Source of the DNA: Turritopsis dohrnii | Taxonomy: Eukaryota > Cnidaria > Hydrozoa > Anthoathecata > Oceaniidae | DNA: 64,000 nucleotides | Assembly (NCBI GenBank): GCA_027922465.2 | Contig: BQMF02000001.1 | Coordinates: forward strand, 2,666,001-2,730,000 | Direction of reading: 5' to 3' | In this document: positions 1-11,147 of the stretch, piece by piece | How positions within the stretch are numbered: the stretch's first letter is position 1 | Layout of the letters: each line of letters begins with the position of its first letter | Program-made: the position numbers and the translations under genes | Notes under the pieces: generated by a model | Told to the model about the DNA's origin: nothing | The model's input: only the letters and a program-made list of their open reading frames with translations | Database searches by the model: none

Positions 1-1139
1 ATGAAGGTTAATAATGGGTTTGTGTCACATACACATGAAATGGCACTTGGTAAGATTCTGGTTTTGCTGTTGTTTTTCACAAAATATCACCTCATTCCTG
101 GACTTTTACTGATTGAGAATCCACAAAAAGAAATGGAATGCACAAATGCTAGAGAAAAACGTATTTGTTGATCCTTGGAAAATTTTTAAAAATGTAAAGT
201 GGCCTTCTTAAAGGTGGATTTCCACTTACAAAACTTCTTGATCGCAGAGAATTTCTTGACTCAAGAAAATTTTCGCTATGTTAACTTCCACTATTTAGGA
301 ACTGAAAAGTATTTCTCAAAGAAATTTGTTCAGAACAATATGGCATTGAGTTGAAGGCAAATTTTGATTGGTTGGTACTGACATTTCGCGCGAAACAAAG
401 TTCAACTACATTTTTTCAAATATATTTTGTAAGTTGTAAGATAATACCGGGGGAAAGACAAAGTAAGAAAATGCTAGCTGAATGTGGAAAGTATTAAAAT
501 GTCCAACCCATCACGATAAATATGTGCAATTTGAAAGGTCTATGTGAATTCCATGGATCCATTGTTTAGATAGAGCCTTAAATCACATACGTAATCACAT
601 TGCGAAGCTAAGGTTATCTCTCCTTGCAACGTCTCCTTGCAACGTGTGTCTCAAGGGTACTGTTGAATTATTCAATAGTTTGTGTTTTTGTTAAGTTTAG
701 TTATGATAAGTTTTAGATTTAATTAACAGTGCAGTATGGATTATTATTGATGTGGTTTGTATTTTACGGATATGTTTTTTATGTCCGAGGTTTGGAAGGA
801 TGTCCAAAGTTAGGACGATTGGTTCCTACAAGACAAAACATTATCATAACTAAAATGAAATGATTTGGGAAACATTATTTCCAGTTTCCTATTTCTCAGG
901 AGAATATTCATATTATATAAATTCATGAGCAACATTTTAAAAAAATGAATAATGATACAGAGGCAAGATTTATGCAACACACGTCTTAGTTTCATCTTGA
1001 ATGTTCACAATGATGCAATTTAACAATGAATTCTGTCTCTGTTCGTATACTAGACCCTAATTATTCGCATATATCATGCATGGTACATCCATCATAATAA
1101 TATAAAGTGAGCACTATATGTTTCGCTTCAATAGAGATC
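1..1139. other. intergenic, no gene seen
   Basis: AT-rich sequence without a convincing coding frame. The only open frames are short and of low-complexity composition. Nothing resembling an RNA gene was recognised. A short direct duplication of tctccttgcaacg lies near 620-645. Confidence 0.5.
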
Positions 1140-1225
1140 GGTACCATTTCCTTTAGCACCCTTTGGCCTTAGGTTTGCGCTAAGGGTAAGGTTAGGTATA
1201 GTGGGTGCGAAAAGGAAACAGCACA
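1140..1225. mobile_element. decayed MITE related to the element at 11148-11308
   Basis: The ends form an imperfect inverted repeat (ccatttcctttagcaccc against gggtgcgaaaaggaaac). This matches the terminal repeat of the 11148-11308 element (CTATTTCCTTTTCGCACCC). The middle keeps degenerate ctaagggtaagg telomere-like units, as that element does. No target duplication could be assigned, so the limits are approximate. Confidence 0.5.
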
Positions 1226-1640
1226 AAAAATATTTTCTTGAAATCTTTGATGTCATTGCTGTGGCATTTTGGCATTCCTTGAACTTTGAAACCTTGTAGA
1301 AAATATACCTAAATACACGGCAGCCGAGCATTAACCCCAGAGTTGAAATTGAAAATGGTGCACATATTGCAATATGAAGAAACCGTGAATGTTTGAAACG
1401 TATGGAATGCCATAGCTGCCATAAGTGATCTTCTGATATTCTGCGCAGTAGAAATTTCGTTTTGCGCAGTAGATATTTCGTTTTGTGCAGTAGTGATTTC
1501 GTTTTGTGCAGTAGTGACTTCATTTCGCGCTGTAATAAAAGCGTATTGCGATGTAGTTTTTCTGTATTGCAAGGTGGATCTATTTGAATGCGCAGTAATT
1601 TCCTCGACTTGCGCAGTAAACAACTCACATTGTGCACTAC

Positions 1641-1944
1641 TTAAATCGTTACGTGGTAGTTAAATCGTTACGTGGTAGTTAAATCGTTACGTGGTAGATA
1701 AATCGTTACGTAGTAGATAAATGGTTACGTGGTAGATAAATCGTTACGTGGTAGATAAATCATTACGTGGTAGATAAATCATTACGTAGTAGATAAATCG
1801 TTAGGTGGTAGATAAATCGTTACGTAGTAGATAAATCGTTACGTAGTAGATAAATCGTTACGTAGTAGATAAATTGTTACGTAGTAGATAAATCGTTATG
1901 TGGTAGATAAATCGTTATGTGGTAGATAAGTCTTTACGTACGTG
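1641..1944. repeat. 19-bp tandem array, left arm
   Basis: About 15 copies of a 19-bp unit close to TAAATCGTTACGTGGTAGA, with variants such as tacgtagtaga and ttatgtggtaga. There are no spacers between units. It is the inner part of the left inverted arm of the fold-back-like element. Confidence 0.9.
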
Positions 1945-2865
1945 GACGTCCCTCTATCGTAGAATAAAATAGGAGTAAAAAAACCTTCACCGTCTTTGTT
2001 TTTACATAAATGAAAGACTAGCAGCGGAAGCAGATACAGTATCAAAACACCCGTGGACTCCTACAATCATGGCAATTAGTCTACGATTTGGAGACTGTGA
2101 GACTTCACAAAAAACTCAATATAAATTCTAATGAAAGAACGCAGCCTTTTGAATTTTCAAAAGTTTTACATCTCAAACTTCTAAAGCTTTTTCTTCGATA
2201 TCTTATCACAATTTATGAAGGAGTGGATATTAGTCAAATAGGTCTACATAAAACTGGGACTTTTAGTTACTTATGGTACTGAATGTACTTTGGTACTTGA
2301 AAATAGATGTTTTTCATGTTAGTAAAGCTCAGTTCAGACTTTCTTATTAACTTATACGTTTATTAGCTATCTATCACTGTACATTAAGGGGCTTTCAAAA
2401 ATCCATTTCAAAAAGGCAGTTATTTGTTCGGTTTCAAGAAATTATAATTAAAAATATAAAGAAACGCGTGTTTTTTCTACGTAAATTCTTTTGTCTTGTA
2501 ATAAATCAATTTGCTGTTGTTTTACTTTTAGACCCTATTTACAACAACTAGTAATTTTAAACAAACAACAATTTATCGTTTATGCCTGTTTTCCACCAGT
2601 AAGATATCGCCAAAAAAAAAGCTTTAAAGAACTTTTTAAAACTTTCAGTAAAATGTCGAAAGCATTTTTTTAACAAGTAATTTTGCTGCTACCGTTTACA
2701 CTTGGAATCAGTATTCTTCAAACATGTCGAGGAAATCATTGAGAATTTGGAAATAGTCGTGGCAATAAAAAGTAAACTTGTATAATGCATTGAAGAAGGA
2801 AAAGCTTATTTCCTTTTTTATAAATAAATAAATCTGGCTTTTATATATACTATATATAACAGGAC

Positions 2866-2963
2866 CTCCTATGGGCGTTCTCTTTCCGTCCTGTTTGGTT
2901 CCCGACGTCCAGAGGACGTGTCTTTGTCCGCATTCGTTTTGCTTGAGAACGGAAGTTAACGTT
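2866..2963. repeat. left part of an old dispersed repeat split by a hAT insertion
   Basis: This stretch (ctcctatgggcgttctctttccg and on) is interrupted at 2964 by the hAT-like element. It resumes at 8186 after the duplicated acgtt. The right part has a relative at 57130-57440. The identity of the element is unknown. Confidence 0.45.
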
Positions 2964-3258
2964 CAGGGGCGGATCCAGGGTTAGGCAACTTTAGGCAAAT
3001 GCCTAACCCAAAATCAGTTAAATAATGTTTTTCATAAAATTGTATGAAAAAGGTATTGTATTACAATAATCAGAAAATAATCGAAAATATCTAGAGATTC
3101 CCGCATCCAATCCGCCCCGGCGAGGCGCGGCGCGCGCCATGATGTTAAAAATTAATGTTTTTTACAGCTTGAGTTTATAGGTAGTGATCTCTGCCCCGAA
3201 AACGGCTTCTCATAGTCACATTGACAACACAGACTAGTGCCTAACGCTCACCTTAGGC

Positions 3259-3418
3259 GAAGAAAATTTGCCTAAGGAGCCCCGGGTTTACACACTTTAA
3301 TGAATGAACTGGAAGAAAATTTGCCTAAGGAGCCCCGGGTTTACACACTTTAAATGAATGAACCAGAAGAAAATTTGCCTAAGGTACAACCATGGGTTTA
3401 CACACTTTATTGAATGAA
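3259..3418. repeat. three tandem copies of a 53-bp unit
   Basis: The unit begins gaagaaaatttgcctaagg and ends with a gggtttacacactttaatgaatgaa stretch. Copies start at 3259, 3312 and 3366. The third has diverged in the centre (aaggtacaaccatggg in place of aaggagccccggg). Confidence 0.85.
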
Positions 3419-4199
3419 TGGTCACCAAATCTGCACAAAACGACCGTGGGGGACCTTCGAATTAGACCCAGTTCAACATGGATTCGCTAGAAAACATCGT
3501 TGCAGCTTTTGATAGCAATAATGAAGTATTAATTAGGAAATTTTGAATTCACTTAATACATCTGTTGAAAACTGACTTCAAAATCTAGGAAAAGCATTTT
3601 TTTCGAGTTATGTCTCTTCTTTTGCTTTTGCGAAATGAAAACATTGTGGCTGCTTTAAAGCAAGTGTTTTATTATTTTATGTAATATAAATGGATTATTA
3701 GCACCATAATTCGTTGACAGTTAATTATTAGCTCAGCTATGTATAATAAGTTTGTTTGTGTCAACTGAACCGAAGCCTATTCTTTATTGATTAATGGATG
3801 TATATAAATATTTTTGGTATCTGTTTCTGTTAACCAAAAATGCATCTGTAAATGTTATGGAGTTACGTTTGAATGACTGAGTTTATAATACACAAAGTCA
3901 TTGTTATTTTTCTGAGTAGTTTTGCGTAGGCAGCTGCATGGTTTTTTTAGCACCAGTATCTCTACCTGGTAACTTATTTCTACAGTTCAGTATAATTTTT
4001 CTTGGTTCGAGATGACTGTCTGGTTTTGAATTAAAGAACTTTAAAAGGATCCTGTGTCCAAAATGATATGAACCAATATGATAGAGATCAAAAAGACTCT
4101 TGTTAGTATTACTTACTTCCAGTTTCTGAGATATGTATATATTTAATTTTCGAAATCTTACATTCCTTTTATGCAATGCATATTTTATGATGTATATAA

Positions 4200-4364
4200 C
4201 AGTGGTGGATCTAGAGGTATGTCGAAATTTGTGTAGGAGAGCTTTAACATAATTTGTGAATTCAATTTACATTACCAATGGGATTATTTGGACGCTTTTC
4301 TTTTATGGTTAGATTGCTAACACTGTCCTACACAAATTTCGACATACCTCTAGATCCGCCACTT
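4200..4364. mobile_element. 165-bp hAT-like MITE
   Basis: Inverted ends are CAGTGGTGGATCTAGAGGTA and tacctctagatccgccact. The next inner bases are also complementary (tgtcgaaatttgtgtagga against tcctacacaaatttcgaca). The flanks are tataa at 4195-4199 and 4365-4369, a 5-bp duplication. A diverged copy lies at 22670-22824. Confidence 0.8.
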
Positions 4365-6075
4365 TATAATAAGATAGTATATAGGTTAAACTTCTCATCG
4401 AAAGTTATCATTAATACTATATCTTTTTAATTTACTACAGAGAGAAAGGGCTTTCACTTTGAGTGAGTGATAAGAAAATGAAGTTATAATATATTGAGAG
4501 TTTATACACATAAACAAAGAACAAAAATCTTATTCTTATACATAATTATACATCATAATTATGTATTGTATGATTTTATGATTTTTAAATCAAAACATCT
4601 GAAACATCTGATTTTAAATCTGAAACAACTTTGTGCATTCTATCATCCCTTGAAATATCATTTTGGATGCAGGAACACTTAAACATCTTGGAGTTATTCT
4701 TTCATTTTGTCTTCTTTTGAAAAAGGTAATTTACATAATGTTTTAGTTTGACTTCTTGTTTTCTATGCTACATTAAATTCTGGAAAAAATGTTGTAGCTC
4801 TTATTTAAGATGAAGCAGACATAATTTATCTGTTGTTGTGTAGTTTCTAGGTTCTTGGACTTGTCTCAGGCATTTCTGGAAACACCATCTTTTACTATAT
4901 TGTGGTTGACATTAATTATTTAACCATGGATCATTTTTAGGGTAGGGTATAATATTTGATTTGATGAGCGCCTAGTGCAAAAATCTGTTTTTATTTTGCT
5001 GCCGGATAATGATCAAGGAGCTTGTCTCTAATTTTATTTTGGTCATTTTACTCTATTTCTTAATATAATTTCTTTTCTTTTCTTTCTATCTGACCATCTT
5101 GACCAGTACATAGATGAAATATCAGGTATTTATCTGAGTGCTCCAATCTATCATGGTATAGGTGATTGAAAATTTATTTATTTGATTCATTACAAGTACA
5201 GCGCCATATCCAGGCCCAATTTGATAGCGTTTGAACGCTATGGGCGCCCAAAAAAATGTCCCCAAAAATTAAAAGAGGGAAAGAAAAATTGGCAGCTAAT
5301 TTCGGTCGTTCAGTGCTCTATATGATCGCTACGCAAGATTAGCATCTGTTTTCAATCTTACCTCACCAAATAAACACCTCTTGTAGGCATAGAGTCCATC
5401 CGTAGTCCGCGCATTGCGTCAAATCTCTTTCTCACGATCTTTGTTTACTAAAGTTCACAACATTCCTTATTGCGCATCGATTATTTCTATTTGTTTTTGA
5501 AGAGAAATTACGTAATCACTTTTTGAGCATGTTTTTGCTTCTATGCATGCACGATTAATTGACTTATTGTTTTTTGTTAAACAATGAGATATGATAATAA
5601 TAGTTTTTTTCTTATTAGTTATTTTTTTTTCACAAAATGTTGCCACCAGATTTTCGTAATTACGTTATCAAACATGGCTTTGAAAAAGAAAAAAAATCAA
5701 TTTCTTTCCCAGATCTTTTTAATATCAAAGATATTTTTATGCGCCAGCAAAACGAATCACTGTGACGCAAGTTGTTGTTCGAAAGAAGAATACATAATTC
5801 CATAGAGAAAAAAAAATCGAAATTAGGAACATTTATCATATCACATATCAACATATCACACACGTGCAATACAAGAACATCGTCTTATAAAACACTTTCA
5901 TAAATTAATTTCAAAAGTTAGCTGATAAAGTGAAGCATCTGGAGATCTAACATTCATCCGTGTTTGTATTTCATCAAGGTTAGTAAAATCTTTTAATTGT
6001 CTTTTCTCACATTAAATTTTGTGAACAGAACGCGTTAAGCAATGGGAAAATTGAAATTCTTTATTTAGGACAAAA

Positions 6076-7058
6076 ATGGGGCGATTAAAGTCTACTGGAA
6101 ATAGCCACAATAAAAAGTCTTCAACTTACACATCAAAACGCACGATAACAATGTCAAATGCGAACCAGCGTAGTCTTCTTGAAATGTTTTCTCAATCGAG
6201 ATCAAATCAAAGCACTTCAGCAAATCGGTCTGATAACAGTGCTGAAGCCCTCGTGGATCCAACTGAGGCATCCCGCATTGAGGATGCCAATGAAAATTTG
6301 TCTCATGAAGCTCTTGATGTAGATGCTACCGAGGAATCTGGTAACGAAAGTATCATTGATGAAGAGGAGACTACTGAGAATTCGACACGTTCCTCTGTTG
6401 TCAACGAACACTTGTCTGTAGCAGACGATAAATTACAAAAACGTTCCTATCTGCAGGCTTGCCAAATTCAAGCTAAATGGGAATCACTGTACTCCTTTGC
6501 ATATTATTCCAGTAATCAAGGTGGGTGGCTGTGTAAAATTTGTGGGGAATATGGCGATGGTGACGATTACTGGAGAAGCAAAGCTGTTAAGCTGCATGGT
6601 CATCCAATGGAAACTTTTACCACCCATGAAAAAGGATCGAAGCACTTAAAAGCGAAAGCCAAAAAGTTAGAAATAAAGAACATGCTTGCTAGAGGAAAAA
6701 TTTATAAGCAAGTGTGCGATGGTGAAAAGAACATGTTCAATCATAAAAAGAAAAGAAATCGTCGTGTCATTAAGAAATTTCTAAAAACTACGTACTTCGT
6801 AGCGCGTAAAAAGTGGGCAGTTCGCGAAAACTTCAGTGACTTTGTTGAGTTTTTAAGAGACCTTGCAATGCTAATGTGGAACGTGGATTTTCGGTCTTAA
6901 CACTGTTATTGCCAAAGCAACGAAATTCACTTAAGCCAGCCACCCTCGACAAATTGATGCGTCTCGTGTTAATTGGACCACCCAATTTCGACGATGACAC
7001 TTGGGAAAAACTTGTTGACGCGTATCGCGACGCTAAAGATCGCCGTATTGTCTTGTAA
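6076..7058 (+). pseudogene. hAT-family transposase with TTF-type zinc finger, catalytic core deleted
   Basis: The first frame (6076-6900) has a low-complexity acidic N-terminus of about 125 residues. A TTF-type zinc finger region follows (GGWLCKICGEYGDGDDYW, then TTHEKGSKH), and then a basic stretch ending in the conserved NFSDFVEFLRDL block. In intact relatives this block leads into the DDE catalytic core. Here, at about 6865, the sequence passes directly into NANVERGFSVLTLL and SLKPATLDKLMRL in another frame (6867-7058). That is the C-terminal dimerisation block of hAT transposases. Roughly a kilobase of core is therefore missing and the two ends are joined out of frame. The acidic and aspartate catalytic motifs are absent, so the protein cannot be a working transposase. 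The zinc finger alone might still be expressed as a truncated protein. Confidence 0.8.
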
Positions 7059-7661
7059 ACTACGTGTATTTTTTACAGATAGTTTAAGAACTCGTTTTGC
7101 ATCACGAAATCTTTTTTTTTGCTTAGTTTCTCATTCCCCAAACCTCAAATGCAACGGCAGCTGTTTCTTCTTGTGATAAAGAAAAAAACACTTGAGGTTG
7201 CTGACGTCTGAGAAAATCTGTTCTGTAAAATATACAATGAACAAAACACGGCAAATCAAACCGAGGGGAGAATAATAACAACGTTTAGCAATTTTACGAT
7301 AAATTAGGCAAGTATTATGTTTGTTATACTTTGAAGAAAATTTTATTCAGTGAAAAACAATGTTTTACATAAGTTTTCGTTGCCAAAATAATTGAAACTG
7401 AAATGTGTGTTGTGTGTCGATATTTCTCTCCCCCACTCAAAGCTGACTGATGTTCAAAGTAATATGGTAGATTATTGCAACGTATCGTTTCATTTCACGT
7501 GGTGCCGAATGTAAACAAGTTGCACGTTTGATGTTGCAACTCTAAAGAAGAGAACAAATTGACATACGCAGCTTACTCAGTATAGCAGGTAGTAAGCACT
7601 ATTTTCGAGCTAATTTTAGGCTATTTCAGACATTAGAATTGCTTAAATTCCTAAATTTTTC

Positions 7662-7694
<33 letters not shown>

Positions 7695-7731
7695 ATGCCC
7701 TGGACCCACTGGGGCGCTCTCAGCGCGCCCC
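7662..7731. repeat. three consecutive GC-rich hairpins in hAT subterminal region
   Basis: Three perfect short stems follow one another: GGGGGC-ttc-GCCCCC (7662-7676), CCAGGGC-tat-GCCCTGG (7687-7703) and GGGGCGC with GCGCCCC around a 7-base loop (7711-7731). The surrounding DNA is strongly AT-rich, so this is a sharp composition change. It lies about 50-120 bp from the right tip of the 5199-7784 element. Confidence 0.85.
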
Positions 7732-8185
7732 AGACCCCCAGCTGTTTTAGCGTAGTCCCCAAATTCGTTCTGGATACGGCACTGAAGTATGTTTTCATTT
7801 GATGGATTCTTCCTGTTCATGTACAAGGAATCAAGAAAATGAAGAAGATAACAGATGAAGTAATTTATTGGTTATTTACTTAACCTCCAATCTGGCAGAA
7901 ATATTATTTTGGCCTACATAAAGTAGTTCAATACATTCCATTCATACTCAATTAGTTTTCTTTTGTTTATTTCCCTTATTCCATTATAGTGCAACAATAC
8001 AGGCTTGCATTATAACACTCCTTACGTTAGGACGAATGAATTCGAGTTAATATTTTTTACATTTCGAAAAGTATGTATTAGATTGGGCGTAAACTGGCGT
8101 AAATTTCATCGATTGCGCCCTTATGTGTGTTTGGCAAAAAAAATTTGCCTAACCCTTAAAAAATCCTAGATCCGCCCCTGACGTT

Positions 8186-8500
8186 TACTGCAATGCATAC
8201 TGGATACAGAGTCTTACGTTTCGTGTGGGGCAAACGCTACGATCAACCGTTACAGAGATATTGTCGATCAAAGATTTTGATGTCATATCATTTAGGCCCA
8301 AAACTTTCGTCGCCCCATCCCATGTATCGCCGACCCCAAAAAACGATAGTTATCCATCCCTATTGGTTCTCGAGATAAAAACGTCACGTTCGATTGGGTC
8401 TGCAATGCAATGGTTCCCCCATGATATGATCAAATGAATTGACGTCACACCACGTGCTTTTATACTAATCGTTAAAAAAGTCTCTCGCCTCTACGCGGTT
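8186..8500. repeat. right part of old dispersed repeat, related to 57130-57440
   Basis: The segment shares blocks such as gctacgatcaaccgttacag and gagatattgtcgat with 57215-57255, in the same orientation. It continues the repeat that ends at 2963 on the other side of the hAT-like insertion. No coding capacity was recognised. Confidence 0.5.
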
Positions 8501-8587
8501 TTTTACGCGCAACAGTAAGAAGGACTTGACCGTAAAACTTGATTAAATACATCACTCTCTAAATGGTTCTTTTGTATCACTCTCGAT

Positions 8588-8683
8588 GATCTGTGGTAGA
8601 AAATAATGACCCCTTAGAATATTTTCACCCCCCGTGGTTTACACGAATATTCTAAGGGGTCATTATATTCTACTTACAGATCA
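8588..8683. repeat. long perfect-stem hairpin
   Basis: AATGACCCCTTAGAATATT (about 8606-8624) is followed by its exact complement about 20 bp later. Outside these, gatctgtggtagaa and ttctacttacagatc extend the stem. It may be a small MITE or the tip of a decayed element; no target duplication was found. Confidence 0.7.
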
Positions 8684-9180
8684 CTCAGAATTTGTTAATT
8701 ATTTTTTACAAAATAAATTTTTTTTCAGAAAATTTGTTTGTTTTTTTTGCCGAAAATAGACAGATAATATATGACCCTTCAGAGCCATCGTAGAAATTCC
8801 ACAAAAGTTAGTTTCAACAAAAATTCCAAACGAATTCTTTAAATTTTGATTCCTTATTTTTATTGTTACTTTATTTGTTTTCTTGTGATTGGTCGTAGAT
8901 TAGCAACACCCATCCATAGCAGCAGGTTGATTTAATAGTTTTCCACATGTTTCTTTTGTTCTCTATTTAAAGGTAGATTCAATTATTTCATACGTCAGAA
9001 TTTGTGTTTATTCCATTTTGATATTGAATAAACCTTTGTGTAAATTACGTCATTACAAACATTGCTTCTAAAATCTATTATCAGTCTAAAAAAGCACGTA
9101 GTATACTTCTAAGAGAAAAATTATTTGCTGCACAAATGTCACACTGGAGAGTGTTGAGAAAACATAAGTGGAGGAGGGAC

Positions 9181-9590
9181 GTAACGATTTATCTACCACA
9201 TAACGATTTATCTACCACATAACGATTTATCTACTACGTAACGATTCATTTAACTACCACGTAACAACTTATCTACCACGTAACAATTTATCTACCACCT
9301 AACGATTTATCTACCACCTAACGATTTATCTACCATGTAACGATTTATCTACTACGTAACGATTTAACTACCACGTAGCAATTTATCTACCACGTAACGA
9401 TTTATCTACCACGTAACAATTTATCTACCACGTAACGATTTATCTACCACGTAACAATTTATCTACCACGTAACGATTTATCTACCACGTAACGATTTAT
9501 CTACCACCTAACGATTTATCTACTACGTAACGATTTAACTACCACACCTAACGATTTATCTACCACCACGTAACGATTTAAGTAGTGCGC
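9181..9590. repeat. 19-bp tandem array, right arm
   Basis: About 20 copies of CGATTTATCTACCACGTAA, the reverse complement of the left array at 1641-1944, with variants (accacctaa, actacgtaa). The array has more units than its left partner, so the two arms have changed in copy number independently. Confidence 0.9.
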
Positions 9591-9981
9591 AATATGAGTT
9601 ATTTACTGCGCAAGTCAAGGAAATTACTGCGCTTTCAAGTGGATCCACCTTGCAATACTGAAAAACTACTTCGCAATACGTTTTTATTACAGCGCCAAAT
9701 CAAATCACTACTGCGCAGAACGAAATTTCTACTGCGCAGAACATCAGAAGATCACTTATGGCAGCTATGGCATTCCATAGAAACGAAACGAAACGAATGT
9801 TTCGTACAAAATATTTTCATCAGTTTTAAGTGAGTTTTCAGAATAGAAATGATCCGAAAGATCGACGTGAAAATGGAATGATGTCCAAATAATTCATTGA
9901 AACATTTTAACTGTGTATGGCTGGTGACAAGTGTGTATATCTGTCTTACATATTTGATGCATAGGTAGGATATGTTTTTGG

Positions 9982-11138
9982 GGTTTTGTCAAGTGAGCCT
10001 CCGTTAAGCCTCCGTTAATATTTTATTCCATTCTGAGACCATGTTAAATGATAATATCCATAGATGACCATGTAAACTGCCTAAAACTTCTTTAAACAAT
10101 TCAAAACACTTACTCAGAACTTATTTATCCTCAGGAACCACTCAAAAATCACCGAAAACAGTTTTGACCTCTGTGGTGGAGGGAGGATCCAAGGCCGACA
10201 GTTTCCTGATGACGACCGACACCGCCTACGGGTATATATGGAGTGGCGGCGGATGATAAGAAATTCCAACGAAGAACCTTTTCTACGTCCATATTTCAAA
10301 CAAATATTTATCAAAAAACCGGATAAACTTCAAAACTTTAATATATACAAGCCTTCATTGTCGGAGATTAGCACGTGCTACTTGTTAAGAAACGTGAACT
10401 TAAGGTCTTTAGACGTTTCTCAAAAGATCTAGGACCTCTTCCGATGCACTGATCAGTTAACGGGGTCTGGCATCACAGAAAGTTCCTTAACGGAGGCTGA
10501 GCGTTTTGACAATCCAAAACTGATTTGTTAACGGAGGCTGTTCTCATAATACAAATATACAACGAAGAAAAGGTTTTTAAGTGTTTTTCAATAGTTTTAA
10601 GACCACTTCTGATGCGCTGATCAGTTAACGGAGGCTGGCATCACGAAAAGATCCTTAACGGAGGCTGAGCGTTTTGACAGTCAAAACTGATTTGTTAACG
10701 GAGGCTGTTCTCATAATACAAACGCTCAGCCTCCGTTAAGGATCTTTTTGTGATGCCAGCCTCCGTTAACTGATCAATGCACTAGAAATGGTCTTAAAAC
10801 TATTGAAAACGCCCAAAAACCTTTACTTCGTTGTAATTTTGTAAACGTTCAGCCTCCGTTAACTGATCATTGCTGTAGAACCCACACAGTAGAAAAGCTC
10901 TCTGCAGTGGAGATGCATCGATGTCGTCTGTCGGTTCTGCCATACCGTCGTTTTCAAAGTTATTATGTTTTTGAGACTTTACTACAGATTGTAAGATGAG
11001 TTGGGTTTATTAAAGTATTCGCAATAATCAAAATAAAATGATAAATGATTCCCCCCTATCATATATATATTTTATGCCATAAACTGTTCATCAAGTCATT
11101 AACGGAGGCTACTTAACGGAGGCTCACTTGACAAAACC
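9982..11138. mobile_element. Mutator-like non-autonomous element with 9-bp target duplication
   Basis: The ends are GGTTTTGTCAAGTGAGCCTC and its inverse at 11119-11138. Both flanks read TGTTTTTGG (9973-9981 and 11139-11147). A 9-bp duplication is characteristic of Mutator-like elements. The interior repeats taacggaggct many times in both orientations between about 10455 and 10865. No transposase frame is present. The right-hand target duplication is also the left flank of the next element. Confidence 0.8.
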
Positions 11139-11147
11139 TGTTTTTGG

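Larger units (their letters stand above)
5199..7784 (+). mobile_element. nested hAT-like transposon with an internally deleted transposase
   Basis: The ends are CAGCGCCATATCCAG and CTGGATACGGCACTG, matching at 13 of 15 positions as inverted repeats. The flanks are aagta at 5194-5198 and aagta at 7785-7789, a perfect 5-bp duplication that fixes the limits. The element lies inside the 2964-8180 transposon. It carries the transposase remnant 6076-7058 and, near its right end, a row of GC-rich hairpins (7662-7731). The reading frame runs from left to right. Confidence 0.85.
2964..8180. mobile_element. outer hAT-like DNA transposon
   Basis: The left end reads CAGGGGCGGATCCAGGGTT and the right end finishes GATCCGCCCCTG, an inverted pair with CAG/CTG tips. 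Just inside, both ends carry gcctaaccc in inverted orientation. The flanks are acgtt at 2959-2963 and acgtt at 8181-8185, a perfect 5-bp target duplication. Typical hAT elements make 8-bp duplications; groups with 5- and 6-bp duplications are known. No transposase specific to this copy was seen, because the one inside belongs to the nested element at 5199-7784. The element also contains three 53-bp repeats, a GC-rich patch near 3110-3142, and a smaller MITE (4200-4364). Confidence 0.75.
1401..9779. mobile_element. fold-back-like element with long tandem-repeat inverted ends
   Basis: Two long inverted copies face each other: 1401-1955 and about 9168-9779. Each begins at the outer edge with TATGGAATGCCATAGCTGCC, continues for about 240 bp of unique sequence rich in tgcgcagtag motifs, and then runs into an array of 19-bp repeats. 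The outer flanks are gaaacg at 1395-1400 and gaaacg at 9780-9785, a possible 6-bp target duplication, although the right flank is itself a short gaaac run. Long inverted ends built from tandem repeats are the hallmark of fold-back elements. The internal segment (1956-9167) is mostly a later hAT-like insertion (2964-8180). No transposase belonging to the outer element was recognised. Open frames inside the two arms encode the same translated repeat and are not genes. Confidence 0.7.

Noticed and set aside
1128..1637. 169-codon minus-strand frame and the similar plus-strand frame at 9585-9833
   Set aside because: Both are translations of the inverted arms of one mobile element, with repeating LLRKTKFLLR-type residues from a tandem DNA motif. 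There is no sign of a gene.
1641..1944. Regular short direct repeats suggestive of a CRISPR array
   Set aside because: The 19-bp units are contiguous without spacers, the genome is animal, and an inverted partner array exists at 9181-9590. They are transposon end repeats.
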